A stretch of 64,000 bases of DNA from Blastocystis sp. Blastoise. Taxonomy: Eukaryota > Sar > Bigyra > Opalinata > Blastocystidae. A program made the position numbers and the translations under genes. Location of the stretch: positions 96,001-160,000 of the forward strand of contig JBBPEB010000033.1 of assembly GCA_039096225.1 (NCBI GenBank), written 5' to 3'. The stretch's first letter is position 1, and each line of letters begins with the position of its first letter. Positions 13,201 to 27,600 of the stretch are shown one piece after another. Below the pieces are notes generated by a model. It worked only from the letters and a program-made list of their open reading frames with translations, searched no databases and had not been told where the DNA came from.

Positions 13201-16200
13201 ATAGAATCAGTATGAGTCTCATTAGAAACAGATTCTTCGTTATTCATAAGACAATGAGTCATAACTTTTGGTGTTTTAATCATACGAGGAACTGTCCATA
13301 TTCCTTCAGAAGACATTTCAAATTCATATTCATCACTTTGTAAATCTTGTTCTAAAATCCAAGAAATATGATTATATTCAGATTCAGCAGTATTTAGACC
13401 ATTTTCAGGAAGAATAACAGTATATATATTCATTTGAGGATATTCATTACGAAGAGATCTTGTAAATCCAATAATACTACTAGATTCAATACTATCCATT
13501 GTTTTTCTATAAGCAAAAACAATTGAAAGATCCTCAGAAACTTTCTTTTCTTTATAAAGAGATAGTAATTGTTTCATAAAAGAAGATGCTTTCACAACAT
13601 TTCCTCTCATATCAATAATAGTAGAAATAGAAGAAGAAATAGCAAGAGGTTGAGTGTCATCAAGAGTAACACCACCATTATTGAGTATATAGTTAATAAG
13701 AACATCATTAGTATCAAAAGTAGCTACTGAAGAAATAGAAGAATAAGAAGAATAAGATACATTGCCTATATTATGATATACACGAGAAGAAGTACATATA
13801 ATAGCATTAGGAACAATATAAGGACGAAGAGATAAGACAGAATGAGTATTTTGAGCAAAAAGAATATCAATAGAAGAAAGAGATAAAGAAGAATAATAAT
13901 CAGGAATATAATGATAAGTTATAGTAGAAGTTAATTTAGGGAAAGAAATATCTTTATTTAGAATAAAATGAAGATAAAGGCCTGAAAGATCTATTTGATT
14001 TTCACTCCAATAACGAACTAAAGATTCAGTAATTGATTTAGATGAAGCATCTAAAATACGTATAACTCTATATTTAGGAAGAGAAAGAATCATAGTAGAA
14101 AGAGATTCAATATTATCAAGAGAAATAGTATTAAGATCTATAGAATCAGATATAGTAAATGATTTATTTTGCCATAATTCTTCATAGATATCTAAATCTT
14201 GAGGAAGAGAAGGAGATAGTTTACTAACTGTCATTCCACGAATAGAAGCAATAAGAGTATTCTTATTATCATAGAAATCAAGATGAGCTGTATATGTTTG
14301 AGAAGTAATTGTAATTACTTTCATATGAATATGAATACCATCATCAGGGAAATGAGAAACAAAAGGAATAAAACTATCCATATGAGTAGGAACCATAGGA
14401 GAAAGAGTTAAACCAATAGATACAACAATCATTTGGAATCCTGCATCAATATATATAGGATGTATACGTCTATTATTAGGAATTACAGGCTTTATATATG
14501 CAATAGATTCTCCATCCCCTATCTTAAGAGTTTTCATAGATTGGAAAGTAGAACCAAAAGGTAAACCCATATATTTACTAACCATTTCATACATATAACG
14601 TACTTTAATATTCTTAGGACAAGCAGCTTCAGCTTCTTCAAAACTAGAACGTAAAGGAGATATATTAGCTTGAGATAAAGAAGAATATATCTTTCGATAT
14701 CCTTTCATATATTCACTTTTATCTTTCATATAAGTAAACGAAGAGCCATTATTATATATATTCATAGTAAGATCACCATTATTCATAATCCAAGGCATAA
14801 ATCTCTTAAAATTACAATCATATAAACATAAATATCCATTCTTCTTCATATCTTCTAATGTATTATCAAATTCACATGCAAGTGAAAGATAAAGAGCACC
14901 AGGTAATACGATCATATCTTTTAATTTATGATCTTCAATATATTTAAATTCAGATGTAGTTAAAGTAACTTTAGATTCTAAAGAAGCAGATAAAGAAGGA
15001 GTATAAACTAATTTAGTAATTGTTTGAATAATAGGAGCAACAGGAGCCACAGGAGCAACAGGAGCAACAGGAGCAATAGGAGCAATAGGAGCAATAGGTG
15101 CACTAGATACTACAGGAGCAACAGGTGCAACAGGAGCACTAGATACTATAGGAGCAGTACTTCGTTTAGAACTTCTAAATTCTTGTAAGTAATCTCTTCC
15201 ATTAAGAGCATCCTTCCAAGGACCTTTTCTATAAGGAGTATTATGATTCCAAGGGAAAAGAGGTATAGAATGAGAACAATAGAGAGAAGGTTGAATAGCA
15301 TTCCAATTAACATCTACACCTTGAACAAAAGCATTGGATAATTCATTTAATAATTGATTAACATCATCCGTATTACGTTTACTCATTGTTAATATAAGTG
15401 GTTTATGAGGTAATTCTTGTTTAATATAACCTCTACAAACAGAATGAGAACCAATTTCAATAATAATATCACAGAATTTATCTACATCTTTCAAAGCAGA
15501 AGCAAATTTAACACTTCCACGAATATTACTCCACCAATAATCTACATCTAATATATCTTCATATAAACGTCCCTTAGCACTACTAACAAATGTTACTTGT
15601 TGTTTTGCAGGCTTTAAAGTAGTAGCTAAATCTTCTTTAAATTCTTTCTTCATATCTTCAACATATCGACTATGGAAAGCATAAGCAATAGGAAGTTTAA
15701 TAAATAAATGACCTCTCTTCTTTGCTTCTACACCAATAATATCAATAGCATCTTCCATACCACTTACAGAAACACTAGTAGAACTATTAATAGCAGCTAT
15801 ATCTAAACGATCTCCTAATTTCAATTCTTCAATTAATTTAATTGTTTCTTCTTCAGAAGCACCTAAAGCAGCCATAGAACCAGGACGAAGTGTAGATTGA
15901 CCATGAGATCGTTCATAAGTTAAACGAGCTAATTGTTCTACATCAAATACACCAGCAGCAAGAGCAGCACACATTTCTCCTGTAGAATGACCCATAACAC
16001 AATCAGGATGAATACCTGCAGACATAAGGAAACGAGTTAATGCATATTGAGTTAATACAATTCCTGGCATAGATACAGTAACATCACGAAGAGATTCAGT
16101 TGATGGCATATTAGGTTCAAAGAAATGGAAATCATGAATTAAACTCTTCTTTGAATATTTCATAAAACAACTATCAAATTCATCAGCAGCCTCCTTAAAT

Positions 16201-18244
16201 ACAGGAATTGAATGATAAGCAATATATCCCATACCTGAATATTGAGATCCTTGACCTCCATATACAAATCCAATTCGAGGTTTCTTTACAGGAGCTTCAC
16301 CATGTACCATCTTCGCTTTAGAAAAGAATTGAGTATCTTGAGGACCTACAAATGCTGTTCTATACTTATAATTAGAACAATAAGAAGCAGCTGTAGTAAT
16401 AGCAGAAACTAAATTTTCATTAGGAAGTTGTTTCCAAGATTCAATTTGTTTATTAAGACCTTCTTCATAATGACAAGATAAAGGAAGAATAATAGAAGGT
16501 AAAGTAGTTTTATTAATAGAAATATTATTTTTATAAGTAGTAAGAATACAATTACCATTAGATCCTCCAAATCCATAAGAATTACAAGTGAGAAGAGGAT
16601 GATCTAAAGAATGAAGAGAAGAAAGAGATTCTACTTTAGTTTGAATAGTAATATGAAGTTGATTAGCATCTATTTTAGGATTTAAGACTTCATGACCAAC
16701 AGTAGGTACAAGACTATCATGATATATACATAAAGCACATTTAATAATACCAGCCATAGCAGCACCTGTTTCCATATGGCCGACATTTCCCTTAACAGAA
16801 CCAACATGTAAAGATACTTGACGTTTAGAATAGACAGCTTGTCCAAGTGTATTTCCAATAGAACGACCTTCAATAGGATCTCCTACACCAGTACCTGTAC
16901 CATGAGCTTCCATATACACAACATCACCCATATTTAAATGAGTCTTTTCAAAGGATAAACGTAATAAATTCGCTTGTTGTTCTTCAGAAGGAAGTGTGAG
17001 AGACTTTGTTTTACCATCTTCATTTATATAACAATCAACCATAGCACAATAAATACGTTGCATATTTTGAATAAGATCTTTCTTCTCAATAAGAATAGCA
17101 CCACAACCATCAGCACGAACAAACCCATTTCCTTTTACATCGAAAGGACGAGATGTTCCTGTAGGAGATAACATAGAAGCTTGACTGAATCCAATATAAG
17201 AAAGAGGAGAAAGAGATAAATTAATACCAAGAACAAGAGCACGATCGCAATCATCATTGAAAAGTGCACGCATAGCTATATATAAAGCTGTCATAGCACT
17301 AGAACAAGCAGTATCTGCTGTTAATGAAGGACCCTTTAAATCGAAAAAGTAAGAAATACGATTCGCAATATTACCTATAGTTATATTATATAATATAAAT
17401 AAATTTAATTGATATAATTAATATAATTATAATTAATAATATAAATATAATTGATATAATTATAATTTTTATAATTAATAATATAAATATAATTTTTATA
17501 ATTATAATTTTTATAATTAATAATATAATTATAATTTTTATAATTATGAAATAAATATACTATTCAAATCTTTAAAATATATATCTATATTATATTTCAA
17601 TATATCCACATAATACTTTATAAATATAATATATATATATACCTAAAGTATTTCCTTCAATAGTAAAACGATCAATACTGTCAACATCAGAATAAATATT
17701 GTAAAAGTTTTCTTGGAATCCAGCACCAACAAAAACACCTGTGTTTGAACCAATCAAAGATTCAATCTATAAGTATAGAAGATTATTTATGTAATAAATA
17801 AATATATATATATATAAAATAAAAAAAAATTAAAAACATTAAAAAAAACATATAAATCAGCATAAATACATTAATTCGAGCATCATGAAAGGTTTCATAG
17901 GCAACTTCAAGTCCAATTCTTTGTTGAGGATCCATTGCAGCAGCTTGAAGAGGAGATATTTTAAAAAATTGACAATCAAATCTATCGATATCCTTTAAAA
18001 ATCCACCTCTACTTGTAATAGACTTTGCAGGTTCCTTTGTGCCATTAGAGGAATATTCCTTAGCATTCCAACGATCACTTGGAACTTCTGAAATACCACA
18101 TCTACCATTGACGAGCATATCCCAAAATTGATCAGGAGAATTTCTAAGCATACAAATCAATCAATATAAATTTTAAAAAAGATGAAAAACGTACACATCT
18201 CCAGGGTAACGACAACCAATACCAGTTATTAAGAAGTTTTCCAT
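10203..18244 (-). CDS. type I polyketide synthase, KS-AT-DH-ψKR-ER-KR-ACP-ACP-ACP
   Basis: One fully reducing module of 2,539 residues from four exons: 18244–18195, 18143–17870, 17766–17643 and 17374–10203. All junctions keep frame and rebuild the ketosynthase ([31 protein letters not shown]). KS about 3–430 has Cys173 (DTACSSA), His307 ([12 protein letters not shown]) and His349 ([10 protein letters not shown]). AT about 515–830 has Ser613 in GHSTGE and YAFH at 717. An Ala/Pro/Val linker covers about 896–931. DH about 945–1230 has His965 ([12 protein letters not shown], Asp where the motif usually has Gly) and Asp1126 (DAGFQ). A pseudo-KR structural half lies at about 1276–1516. ER about 1551–1876 has [17 protein letters not shown] about 1900–2080 has TGATRGMG and the Ser…Tyr…Asn set (SASIS, YSAANSA). 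Three near-identical ACPs have phosphopantetheine Ser2244, Ser2369 and Ser2503 in [11 protein letters not shown]. No thioesterase or methyltransferase was seen, so the product is probably a reduced chain released by another enzyme. The substrate is not predictable. Confidence 0.95.
10206..11190 (-). repeat. three tandem ACP-coding repeats
   Basis: Three copies of an ACP core of about 60 codons, with serine codons at 10314–10316, 10716–10718 and 11091–11093. They lie about 400 and 375 bp apart and are almost identical at the DNA level, including the stretch encoding [20 protein letters not shown]. The Thr/Pro/Val/Ser linkers between them are simple-sequence DNA and differ in length. The near-identity suggests recent duplication or gene conversion. 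Confidence 0.9.
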
Positions 18245-19052
18245 TGTTTTGTAGATAGTTTATAATGAAATAGAATGGAATAAACCTATTGAATTAGACC
18301 AAAAAAAAGAAAAAAATAATAATATTTTCGCTCACTCCAAAAACACTTCCATAAAAATCAAATAGAATTTTTAGCCATGTAATCGCTAACGTCATTTGTT
18401 TATCGATATCGAAAAACAATCAGCCAATGAAATGCTCTTAAAGAGATCAATTCTTATTACGTTTCTGGTCTTTTATTCTTGGAATCAAAAAATCAGTGAC
18501 GTCATATTCAAGGGAATGATCAGACGTAATGTTCATTCTCACCTTATTTTCTTAATATTGATTATGACTAACAGAATACTAAAGCAGACGATTTTAGCAA
18601 ATTATTTCCATAATTTAGTGAAGAGAATTTTATATTTTAAAAATGAAAAGCTCTATTTATCAGTTTTGTATAACTTATAAAGTCATTTTTAATAAACTGA
18701 TTCTTATCAAAAAGAGAAATAGAATATCTCTCGAAAATGATATCATGATTAAAAAGCAAATAAAGGAAATTGTGAAGAGATTGATGAAAATGTACTAAAA
18801 AGTGGATTATCTATCATGAAATGATGAATATTCGTTTTAATTATGCATAGAGATGTACTTGATGATGAATAAAACAATTAAATGCTAAAAAAAAAATATA
18901 AAGAATAAAGTTATCAATATTGTTCTTATATTAAATGATTTATAAAAACAAAAGAATGATTTAAACACAAAAAAAAAGTGGAAAAGAATAGGATCAGGTT
19001 CACATGTGTGAATTTGTTTTTCTTATATATATATATAGCAATAATAATATTT
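18245..19052. other. intergenic, 5' of the PKS gene
   Basis: AT-rich but less simple than other spacers. It contains the PKS promoter at its left side and the 3' flank of the Ctf4-like gene at its right. A run of about 94 codons from 18396 has no recognisable features and no splicing signals consistent with a gene, so I leave it uncalled. Confidence 0.5.
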
Positions 19053-22000
19053 TTATTCATCGAATTTCAGACGTTTTGAAGGAGACTATAAACAAATATA
19101 TATATATATATATACAGAAATAAATATTAAAAATACAGTTAATAAGGATAGTTTGGCTTCCAGTTTTGATTTTTGGGGTGAAGGAGGTACAATTGTATTA
19201 AAAGGGTTGATGGTTGGTTCATTCATAGTTTTAGTTCTATAAATATATAAAATAATGATTTTATATATATATACTCTTCATGTAATTGAATAGCTTTTTC
19301 TTGAGCTTTCTTTATACGTTGTGATAAGGGTATAGAAGACGTAGATGAAGACATAGGTATAGAATCCGATTCAGAGGGATATATAGATCTATAAATAGAG
19401 AAGAATAGAAAGAGTATATAGAATAGATACGATTGACTTGAATAAACACTTGTATATCCCATAGAACTATATATATATATAATAACATAGATATATATAT
19501 ATATTCAAATTACTCGTCATCATGTATAGATCGTTTTATTGTAATCTATATATATATATATATAGAATAATAATAATATCTATATATATATATATACATG
19601 GGGTTGAATTGTTTGAAGAGTTTCTGCTAATTCAACACACATAACTTTTTCAGCCATCTATATATATATATATATATTTATTGGTTTATTAATATATATA
19701 AATATATATATTATTTATTAATAATAATCTTTATTATTTATATTCATATATACATTAGATGCAATTCGAATAGCTTTTGAAGAATGAAGAAGAGACGCAA
19801 GACCCAAAATGAGAGAATGAGAAAACGATTTGGAATTCATTTCTGAACTTATATATATACATTTATTCTAGAATCATATATATAATATATATATACTTAT
19901 ATATTTTAATAATTTCTTATCACATTCCGTATCACAATCCTCTTGGGAATCCTATTTATAATATATATATAATATATTTATAATATATTTATAATATATT
20001 TATAATATATTTATAATATATTTATAATATATTTATAATATATTTATAATATATTTATAATATGTATAATATACAAGTGCTTCGATATATTTTTGATAAA
20101 AAGGAATATAATTCTTCATCTTTGTATCATCAATAGAAATAGTTTGTGGGAAGAAATCGAGTGGTTGAGGGATAGGACGTGGTGAGGGACGTGGTGACGC
20201 AGAGGAGTTCGGAAGAGGGAGATAAGTCACACTGTGTGACTTCACAGAAATCAGCCAATGGAATCGAGCTATATATATATTGAGTATACAATAGAGTCTA
20301 GTATAATTATTATCTATAATATTCATAGATTAATACTATTATCATTCTTAATTAGTGAGTATATATAAATATATATAGAATTACTTCCATTGGTATTGAT
20401 TTTTTTATTTTTGAGTTCGGCGGCAACTGTCCAAAGGCGGGAACTGAGGATCAATCTTCTTAAAACAGAAGTACTATCATATGTATAGAAGGAATAGTGT
20501 TCATCGGACCCTACCCAAAGGAGGGATGAAGAAGGAGAAAGAGGGACAGCACCTGATTGTAATAACGTCATCGTATCACCTGAAAACAACATATAAGCAA
20601 GAGTTGCTTCTATAAATAATATTTATAATATATTTATCATATATTTATCATATATTTATCATATATTTATAATATATTTATAATATATTTATAATATATT
20701 TATCATATATTTATAATATATTTATCATATATTTATAATATATAAATAATATATTTATAATATATAAATAATATATTTATAATATAACAATAATATAACA
20801 ATAATAGAATCGCAATAATAATAGAATCAGTAAAACAATTAATTTATAAAAATACTTTCCATAGATGCTTCATTATAGATAACAAGGAGATATTGTTCAT
20901 TTCCATATATACATACAGGATCTCCAGGAAGTGAATATACAGGTAACTATATATATATAATATACAATTACTATTCCTCTATATATATATATACTTCATA
21001 TCCTGATATATGAATGATTCTTAAATATCGTTTATCGGTGGCAATTGCCCAAAATTGCCCGCCATAACCAATACAAAGAGGTTCTTCCCGCTTCCACGTA
21101 TACAGGAACTGTTCTATGGTATCATTCTCTCCAGTTGGAGTAAACATTATTGTACTAGACAGATAGGAGAATCAATAATATACATATATATATAGAGAGA
21201 GAGAAAGTAAAAATATCATAATATAATATTTGATCGTTTTTATAGATCTATACATAAAGCTTATTATAAATAGAATAAAATATGTATATATCCAAAATAT
21301 AATATATACTGAAACAAATAAGAAAAACACAAACAGATATATATTTAATAAAATAAAAGATATTCAAGAAACACAATAATGAATAATAACTATATATATA
21401 TACGATTCGATTCCTTCTGGGTTTCCATTACGAGCACGTGGTTGAGATGCAAATAGGGCCCCATATGGAGATATGGCTCCTAATTGATATAGACGATCGG
21501 TTTTGAATCGTTGTGTTTTTTTAATGGGTTGATTTGGAATAGAAAATGGAGAATTTATAGATAGAGAGGAGACAATAGGAGTTAACGATGGGTAATAATT
21601 ATACTCTATTTCCATATAATCATCACTACCATCATATCGACTGGTAATACTACCTAAATATATAAATAGAGGTATAAAGGATAGCATAGGGAATAGTATA
21701 TTATATTATTCATGCTATATTCTATAGATTCTAGATTATAGTATATATATAGATAATATAATAGAGATTATATACCGAATGTATTCCATACAAGGAATCG
21801 ACGACTATCCATATAATCAGAGGATGAAGGTTGAAGAGGAATATGAGGAGTATACTATATATATATATAGAAGGAGATAGAAAATAGTCATATAATAGAA
21901 TATATATAACATATTTAAAAAATATATTGATAAACGTGTAGAAATGAGAAGAAATACATAAAATTAACCATATAAATATATTTAAAATAAATACATATAA

Positions 22001-24018
22001 AGATAAGAAGGAGCATATAAAATAATACTAATAAATAAAACTTATATAAACAATAATATATACAGTAGGAGCAGGTTTAATATAAGGAGCTGGTTCTATG
22101 TCGTTATCGACGAAGTCTGCGTCATAAGTATCTAGATTTTCAGTAGAAAACGTATCCAAAGCAAGATCTGTAGTATTTTTATCACCCTATATATATATTG
22201 TTATTGATGACCTACATATAATTATATATATATTAATAATAATAAATATAATAAATATAATATTTATTATAATAAACATAATAGCAATTCTATATATACA
22301 TTATTTTGAGTAAGTCGTCGTCGACTGACGGTGATTGCGTCATAATCATCATCATCATCATCATTTCCGTCATCAATTTCATTCTCTTTCTCTTTTTGAG
22401 TGTTTATACTCTTTATAGATCTCGATACCTCTGTAGAATCTTTCTTTGTTTGACTATTAATCACAGAGGATGGTACTATATATATATATATATATATACC
22501 CTATAGTATATAGAAAAAAGATACATGTGTGCATGAAATCATTTGTGACTTTCTGATAGGGAGAGACGGACTTTGGTGGGATGGGATCCTGGAGTAGCGC
22601 GTAGTCTCCATCTCTATTCGTAAGAAGAATGAGATTGGACTCTAAAGATAGGGAATAGAAGAAGAAATAAATATAGGGAGATATATATATAAATAAATAA
22701 AAATATATATATAAATAAATAAATATATATATATAAATAAATAAATAAATATAATATATATATAAACATATATATATATATATAAACATATATATATATA
22801 TATATATAAACATATATATATATATATATAAACATATATATATACGAATGGCCCATGTTAAAGAAGTAATAAATGATTGTGTATTGACTTCATATACTAA
22901 ACTTTTTTCATTCAAATCATATATATATAACTATATATAATTATATATATCATTGACTTTATATACTTTTTGATCAAGTGTGCAGATAGCAAGATATCGA
23001 TCATTTGGAGACCAAGTGAGAGAGTATATAGTAGAATCAGTAGTAGTACTACTATGTGAGAGAAGTGACGGATTGAAAGAAAATAATACCTTCCAATCAC
23101 CCTTCTAGAGAAAAATGAAATAAGACTATTATTATTTAAGATAGTGAATAACATGAAGAATATACTATATTTCAATACAAATATATATATATATATAGAA
23201 TTGACAAAAATAAAGGAGAAAGACTATATAATTCATACACAAAGAATTTGTATTTCATTATTATTTGGAAGAGCTAAATATTGGCCATCATGAGAAAAAC
23301 CGAAATGGAATACACGGTCCTGATTGACGCCTGTTTTAGGAATATAAGGGAAGGAATTTATACAATGACGAGAACGCATCGACCATAATTTTATAGTACC
23401 ATCAACAGAAGCACTGACGAGATATCTACAAAATAAAATGAATTATTTTATACATATTCATATAAATACTCTGTTTTAGGGTCAAAAGAAGAGAAGATGA
23501 TACCACCCTCGTGAGCACTAAATGATGCAAAAATAGCTTTTGTGTTAATATTCACAATTTGCAATGTAGGAGAATCTGAAGAAATCGAACTATACAGAAT
23601 AAATAATTAGAAACCACTAGACATCTCGTATAAATAGTTACTTACATATATGTGTCCGTAGGATCGATAGAAAGATGACGAATTGTTAATGGCGAACGAT
23701 AAATAGTAGAAATAAATTGTCCACTAGGATAAGAATATAGATTGACATAACGGTCCTCTGTTCCAAGAACAAATTTATCGAATTTCTTTGTAAAAGAACA
23801 GCATAAAACGACAGATTGATGAGTATAAACAGGTTCATGGATACTATCATCATTAAAATCATGCTTTATAACCTATAGATATATGTAAATAATATATTTC
23901 ATAGAATTAAAGTAGTTACTTGAGAATCATAACCTGAAGTTACAAATGTATTTCCATTAGGATCTACAAATCCTTCAGTAAATCCAGGCACATGTGTAGT
24001 TATAAAGTTTAAAGACAT
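19053..24018 (-). CDS. WDHD1: Ctf4/WDHD1/AND-1 replisome protein
   Basis: Ctf4 is a trimeric hub that links the CMG helicase to polymerase alpha and other replisome clients. The start at 24018 gives an N-terminal WD40 propeller over many exons: [48 protein letters not shown] and [18 protein letters not shown], down to about 22850. A low-complexity acidic/Ser linker (about 22060–22460) follows. Then comes the second, SepB-type domain, recognisable from an Arg/Phe-rich YNYYPSL…[19 protein letters not shown] stretch (near 21420–21690), [16 protein letters not shown]…DSTSVLRRL…RLWTVAAEL (near 20410–20560) and [16 protein letters not shown]…[16 protein letters not shown] (near 20130–20260). The C-terminus has a basic/Gln helix ([18 protein letters not shown]), NPF and a tail [10 protein letters not shown] that looks like a nuclear localisation signal, stop at 19053. 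About fifteen or more short introns were seen; the exact number is uncertain. It faces the M3 peptidase gene across 659 bp. Confidence 0.8.
19960..20060. repeat. 12-bp tandem repeat in an intron
   Basis: Tandem copies of atatatttataa in a Ctf4-gene intron. A related array with atatatttatca variants fills another intron at 20620–20790. Both are AT-only simple-sequence expansions that lengthen introns that are otherwise about 50 bp. Confidence 0.8.
20620..20790. repeat. 12-bp tandem repeat in an intron
   Basis: About 12 copies of atatatttata(a/t)(c/a) units between two exons of the Ctf4-like gene. The same unit occurs at 19960–20060, suggesting repeat expansion from the TA-rich intron core. 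Confidence 0.75.
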
Positions 24019-24677
24019 TTCACTTGTATTATTCAAATAATTTTAAAAAAAACAAAAGAGACTATGTTTCCCACCAAAATTAAAAAAAAGAGGCAACAAA
24101 TTCTGCGTTTTCTATGAAGACTCTCTTGGGATACATGTTTCCCAAAAGAGCCAGTTTTATGTAGATTTTCAAGAGCGAAAGCCAGAAGATCTAATTCTTT
24201 TAGGGTAGGTTTTTTTCCTTGGGTAGAGTCTGATGAACAGTGATTCTAAAGAAGAAAAAAATAAATGATCCTTTCAATTCATCCCTTTCAATACTTTATT
24301 GCTTTGTAATATAAGTTATTCCAACAACGTATAGTTCAAATTATCATAAAATTTCACAAATCAAAGAAAACGTTTTTTTTACCTTCCTTCAATATTTGAA
24401 AAATCATTCAATATCATGATTTTTTTATTATAATCACTTTTCTTTATATATATAAGAATAATTTTTTAATGTTCTTCAACAATGAATGGAGATCAACACC
24501 CTCAATGTATTAATAAATATTTTTAACATTCACAGATGCATTTAACACTCTCTAAAGCACGCAAAAGAAATTTAATTATAAATAAAGAATCACTTATTGT
24601 AAAATGAGTCGCAGAAAATTGTTTTAGGAATTATTTCTACAAGAAAAGAACATTTATTTTTATATTTTTTTTCGAGA
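24019..24677. promoter_or_regulatory. divergent promoter region (Ctf4-like / M3 peptidase)
   Basis: The spacer between two divergently transcribed genes. Its first 200 bases are less AT-rich than most spacers and contain the words gtttccc and gtttcccaaaagag near 24065 and 24140. No known factor site is claimed. Confidence 0.45.
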
Positions 24678-27600
24678 ATGTCTGTTGCTGCTAAATCTTT
24701 ATGTAAATTGCTTAAAGCGAATCTTAATCTTAGTGCTACTAAGATTACAGAAACAACTCAAGCTATTCTTGCTAAATGTCGTCAAATTGATGAAGCTATA
24801 ATCAATGTGAAACCAGAGGATCGTAACTTTGATAATATCTTCAAGATTAGTCTTGATTATGATACTGAATGTGACATGTTATGTATTTATTTAAAAAATT
24901 ATATATGAAATTCTACTCTACGTAGGTAACTCTGTTGTTATTCCTAAACATATTTCTAACAGTGAAGAAGTACGTGATGCTGCTTGTAAAGCAGGTATTG
25001 CTTTGGATGAATACAGTGTAAGTATTATTTATTATAAAATAAAGCATTACGTAATCTATATATTATAGATTGAACGACATGGAAATGTTAAATTATATGA
25101 AGCTCTTTCTTCATTTAATGGTATATTTAAAATTATATATATATATGTTATTCTTATATTTTTAGAATCAAGAAAACAAAAAAATATTCATTATGATCCT
25201 ACAATTGAACGATATATTTCAGAAACTTTGAATAGTTTTGAGTATGAATATTTTTTTTTGATTCTCTATTGGTGTTCATTTATTTATAAATATGTTTATT
25301 TATAAATATGTTTATTTCTCTATTATATTTATGCTTTTATTCTATTTATTATCTCTTTTATATCAGTTACATATTATTTTATTGCTTTTCTATTCTATTT
25401 ATTATCTCTTTTATATCAGTTACATATTCTTTATATTTTACAATATATATATATATCGAATAGACGTAATGGAATCAGTTTACCTGAAGAGAAGCGTCAT
25501 TTGTATGAAGAGAAGAAGAAGGCTATAACAAATCTAGCTACGCAGTTCGCTAAGAATATTGCTGATGATACAAGAACTTTACATCTTTCAGAAGAAGAAA
25601 CAAAAGGTATTTTTAGTGAATCATAAGTGATCTATATATATATATTTATATATATATTCTTTCCGTTATATTTTCTATTTCTTCTTTCTTTCTTCTTTCT
25701 AATCTCTTCTTTTTATTTATTTATTCTATCTATTTAATACATCATCTTATTCTATATCTTATATGTATAACATCTCTTTATTACTCCATATAGGAATTCC
25801 CGCGGATTTCTTGGAGGGATTGAAGAAGGATGAAGAGGGTAGTTATATCTTTGAAATGACTTTTTCTCATTATAGTACTATTTTACGTTGTTGTGAATTA
25901 GAAGACACTCGTAAGAGAGCCATGCTTATGTATCAATTGAAGGGAGGAAAGGAAAATATCGATATTCTTAAGAAGATCGTGGATCTTCGTCGTGAATCAG
26001 CATCATTATTAGGGTATTTTAGTCTTTACTATTTATTTATTAATTGTTATTATTATTTAAGTCTATCCTTTTTACATTTTTTTTTGTTTCTTAATTATTA
26101 TGTTTTTTATTAATATATTATTTTTTTATTATCTTTCTTTTTTCTTATTAATATATATTTCTATATTATCTTTTTTATTTATTATATATTTCTTTATATC
26201 TTTTTTATTAAAATATATTTCTTTATTATCTTTCTTCTTTCTTTAATATCTATCTTCATTAAAATATCCATTTCTTGTTTCTCTCCTATTCTTTCTTTTA
26301 TCTTCATTTCTTCTCTATATAGTTATCCTAACTATGCCACTTTTGCTGTTAAGGACCGTATGGCCAAGACTCCAGAGAATGTCCGTCAATTTAATAACGA
26401 TCTATATACTAAGCTTTATCCTTGTGCAGTAAAGGATATTGATGCTATAAAGGCTTATAAGAAGCAGAAAACAGGATCTGATGAACTTCATCATTGGGAT
26501 ATCACCTATTACGAAAATCTTATGAGTAAAGAACTCTATAATGTATATATCTATACTATACTCTCTTAGTATCTATTTTATTACTCTATCTGAATCTTCT
26601 CTATTCTACTATCTCTTATTCATATATATACTTTATCTATAGGTAGATACTGAAGCTCTTCGATTATATTTCCCTGTTACTTATGTTGTGGATAAAGCTA
26701 TAAATATTGCTGAAACTCTCTATGGACTCAAATTTGTCAAGTATATTATTGTTTTATGTTTTCTTTAAACCATGTTCTTTTTTAAATCTAATTTTATTTT
26801 TATATTTTTTTATTCTTTAATATTCTATTCTCTATTTATGAAATCTTATTTTTTATATATTCGATTCTTTATTATTCTTGTTTTAGTTATTCTATATATT
26901 TATTATTATAAATAGATTTATTTTATTATAAAAATTTATTTTCGATATATATATATATATTATTTTTATAGATCTGCTTGTCCAAATAGTTGGGATGATA
27001 GTGTTTTATTCTATGAAGTATATAATACAAATACTGCTATCTATCCTGAAGGTACTTGTAATAAGAAGGGAGAAGTCGATGAAGGATGTGAAAATATGAA
27101 GGGATTCTTCTTTTTAGATCTTTACCCAAGAGCTAGTATATTATTGCTATTGCTATAATAATAATAATAATTATTATTATTTATTCTATATATATATATA
27201 GATAAATACAGTCATGCTTGTGCTTGTAATGTTCAGAATCCTGGTTATATTCAAGGAGACAAAGTGGTATATATACGTTTATATACTTTTCATCTTTCAT
27301 TCTTCTTTTCTTCTTTTAAATATATTCTTATTTGTTTAAATCTGTTTTTAATATTTTTTATTAAATTTATCATATATATATATGCTATCATTTGCCTTAT
27401 TCTTCTAGTTATCCTCTGTTCTTATGATATGTAACTTTAATAAGCCTGCCAAAGGAGAAACCACAGGATATTGTACTCATGATGACGTAACCACCTTTTT
27501 ACATGAATTCGGCCACTGTCTTCATCAGTTATGTACGGACGTAACGGTCAGTAGTCTTAGCGGCATGACTACACAGGATGATTTCGTTGAAGCTCCTTCT

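Noticed and set aside
18396..18680. 94-codon frame upstream of the PKS gene
   Set aside because: Ordinary composition but no family, no introns and antisense to the promoter; too weak to call.
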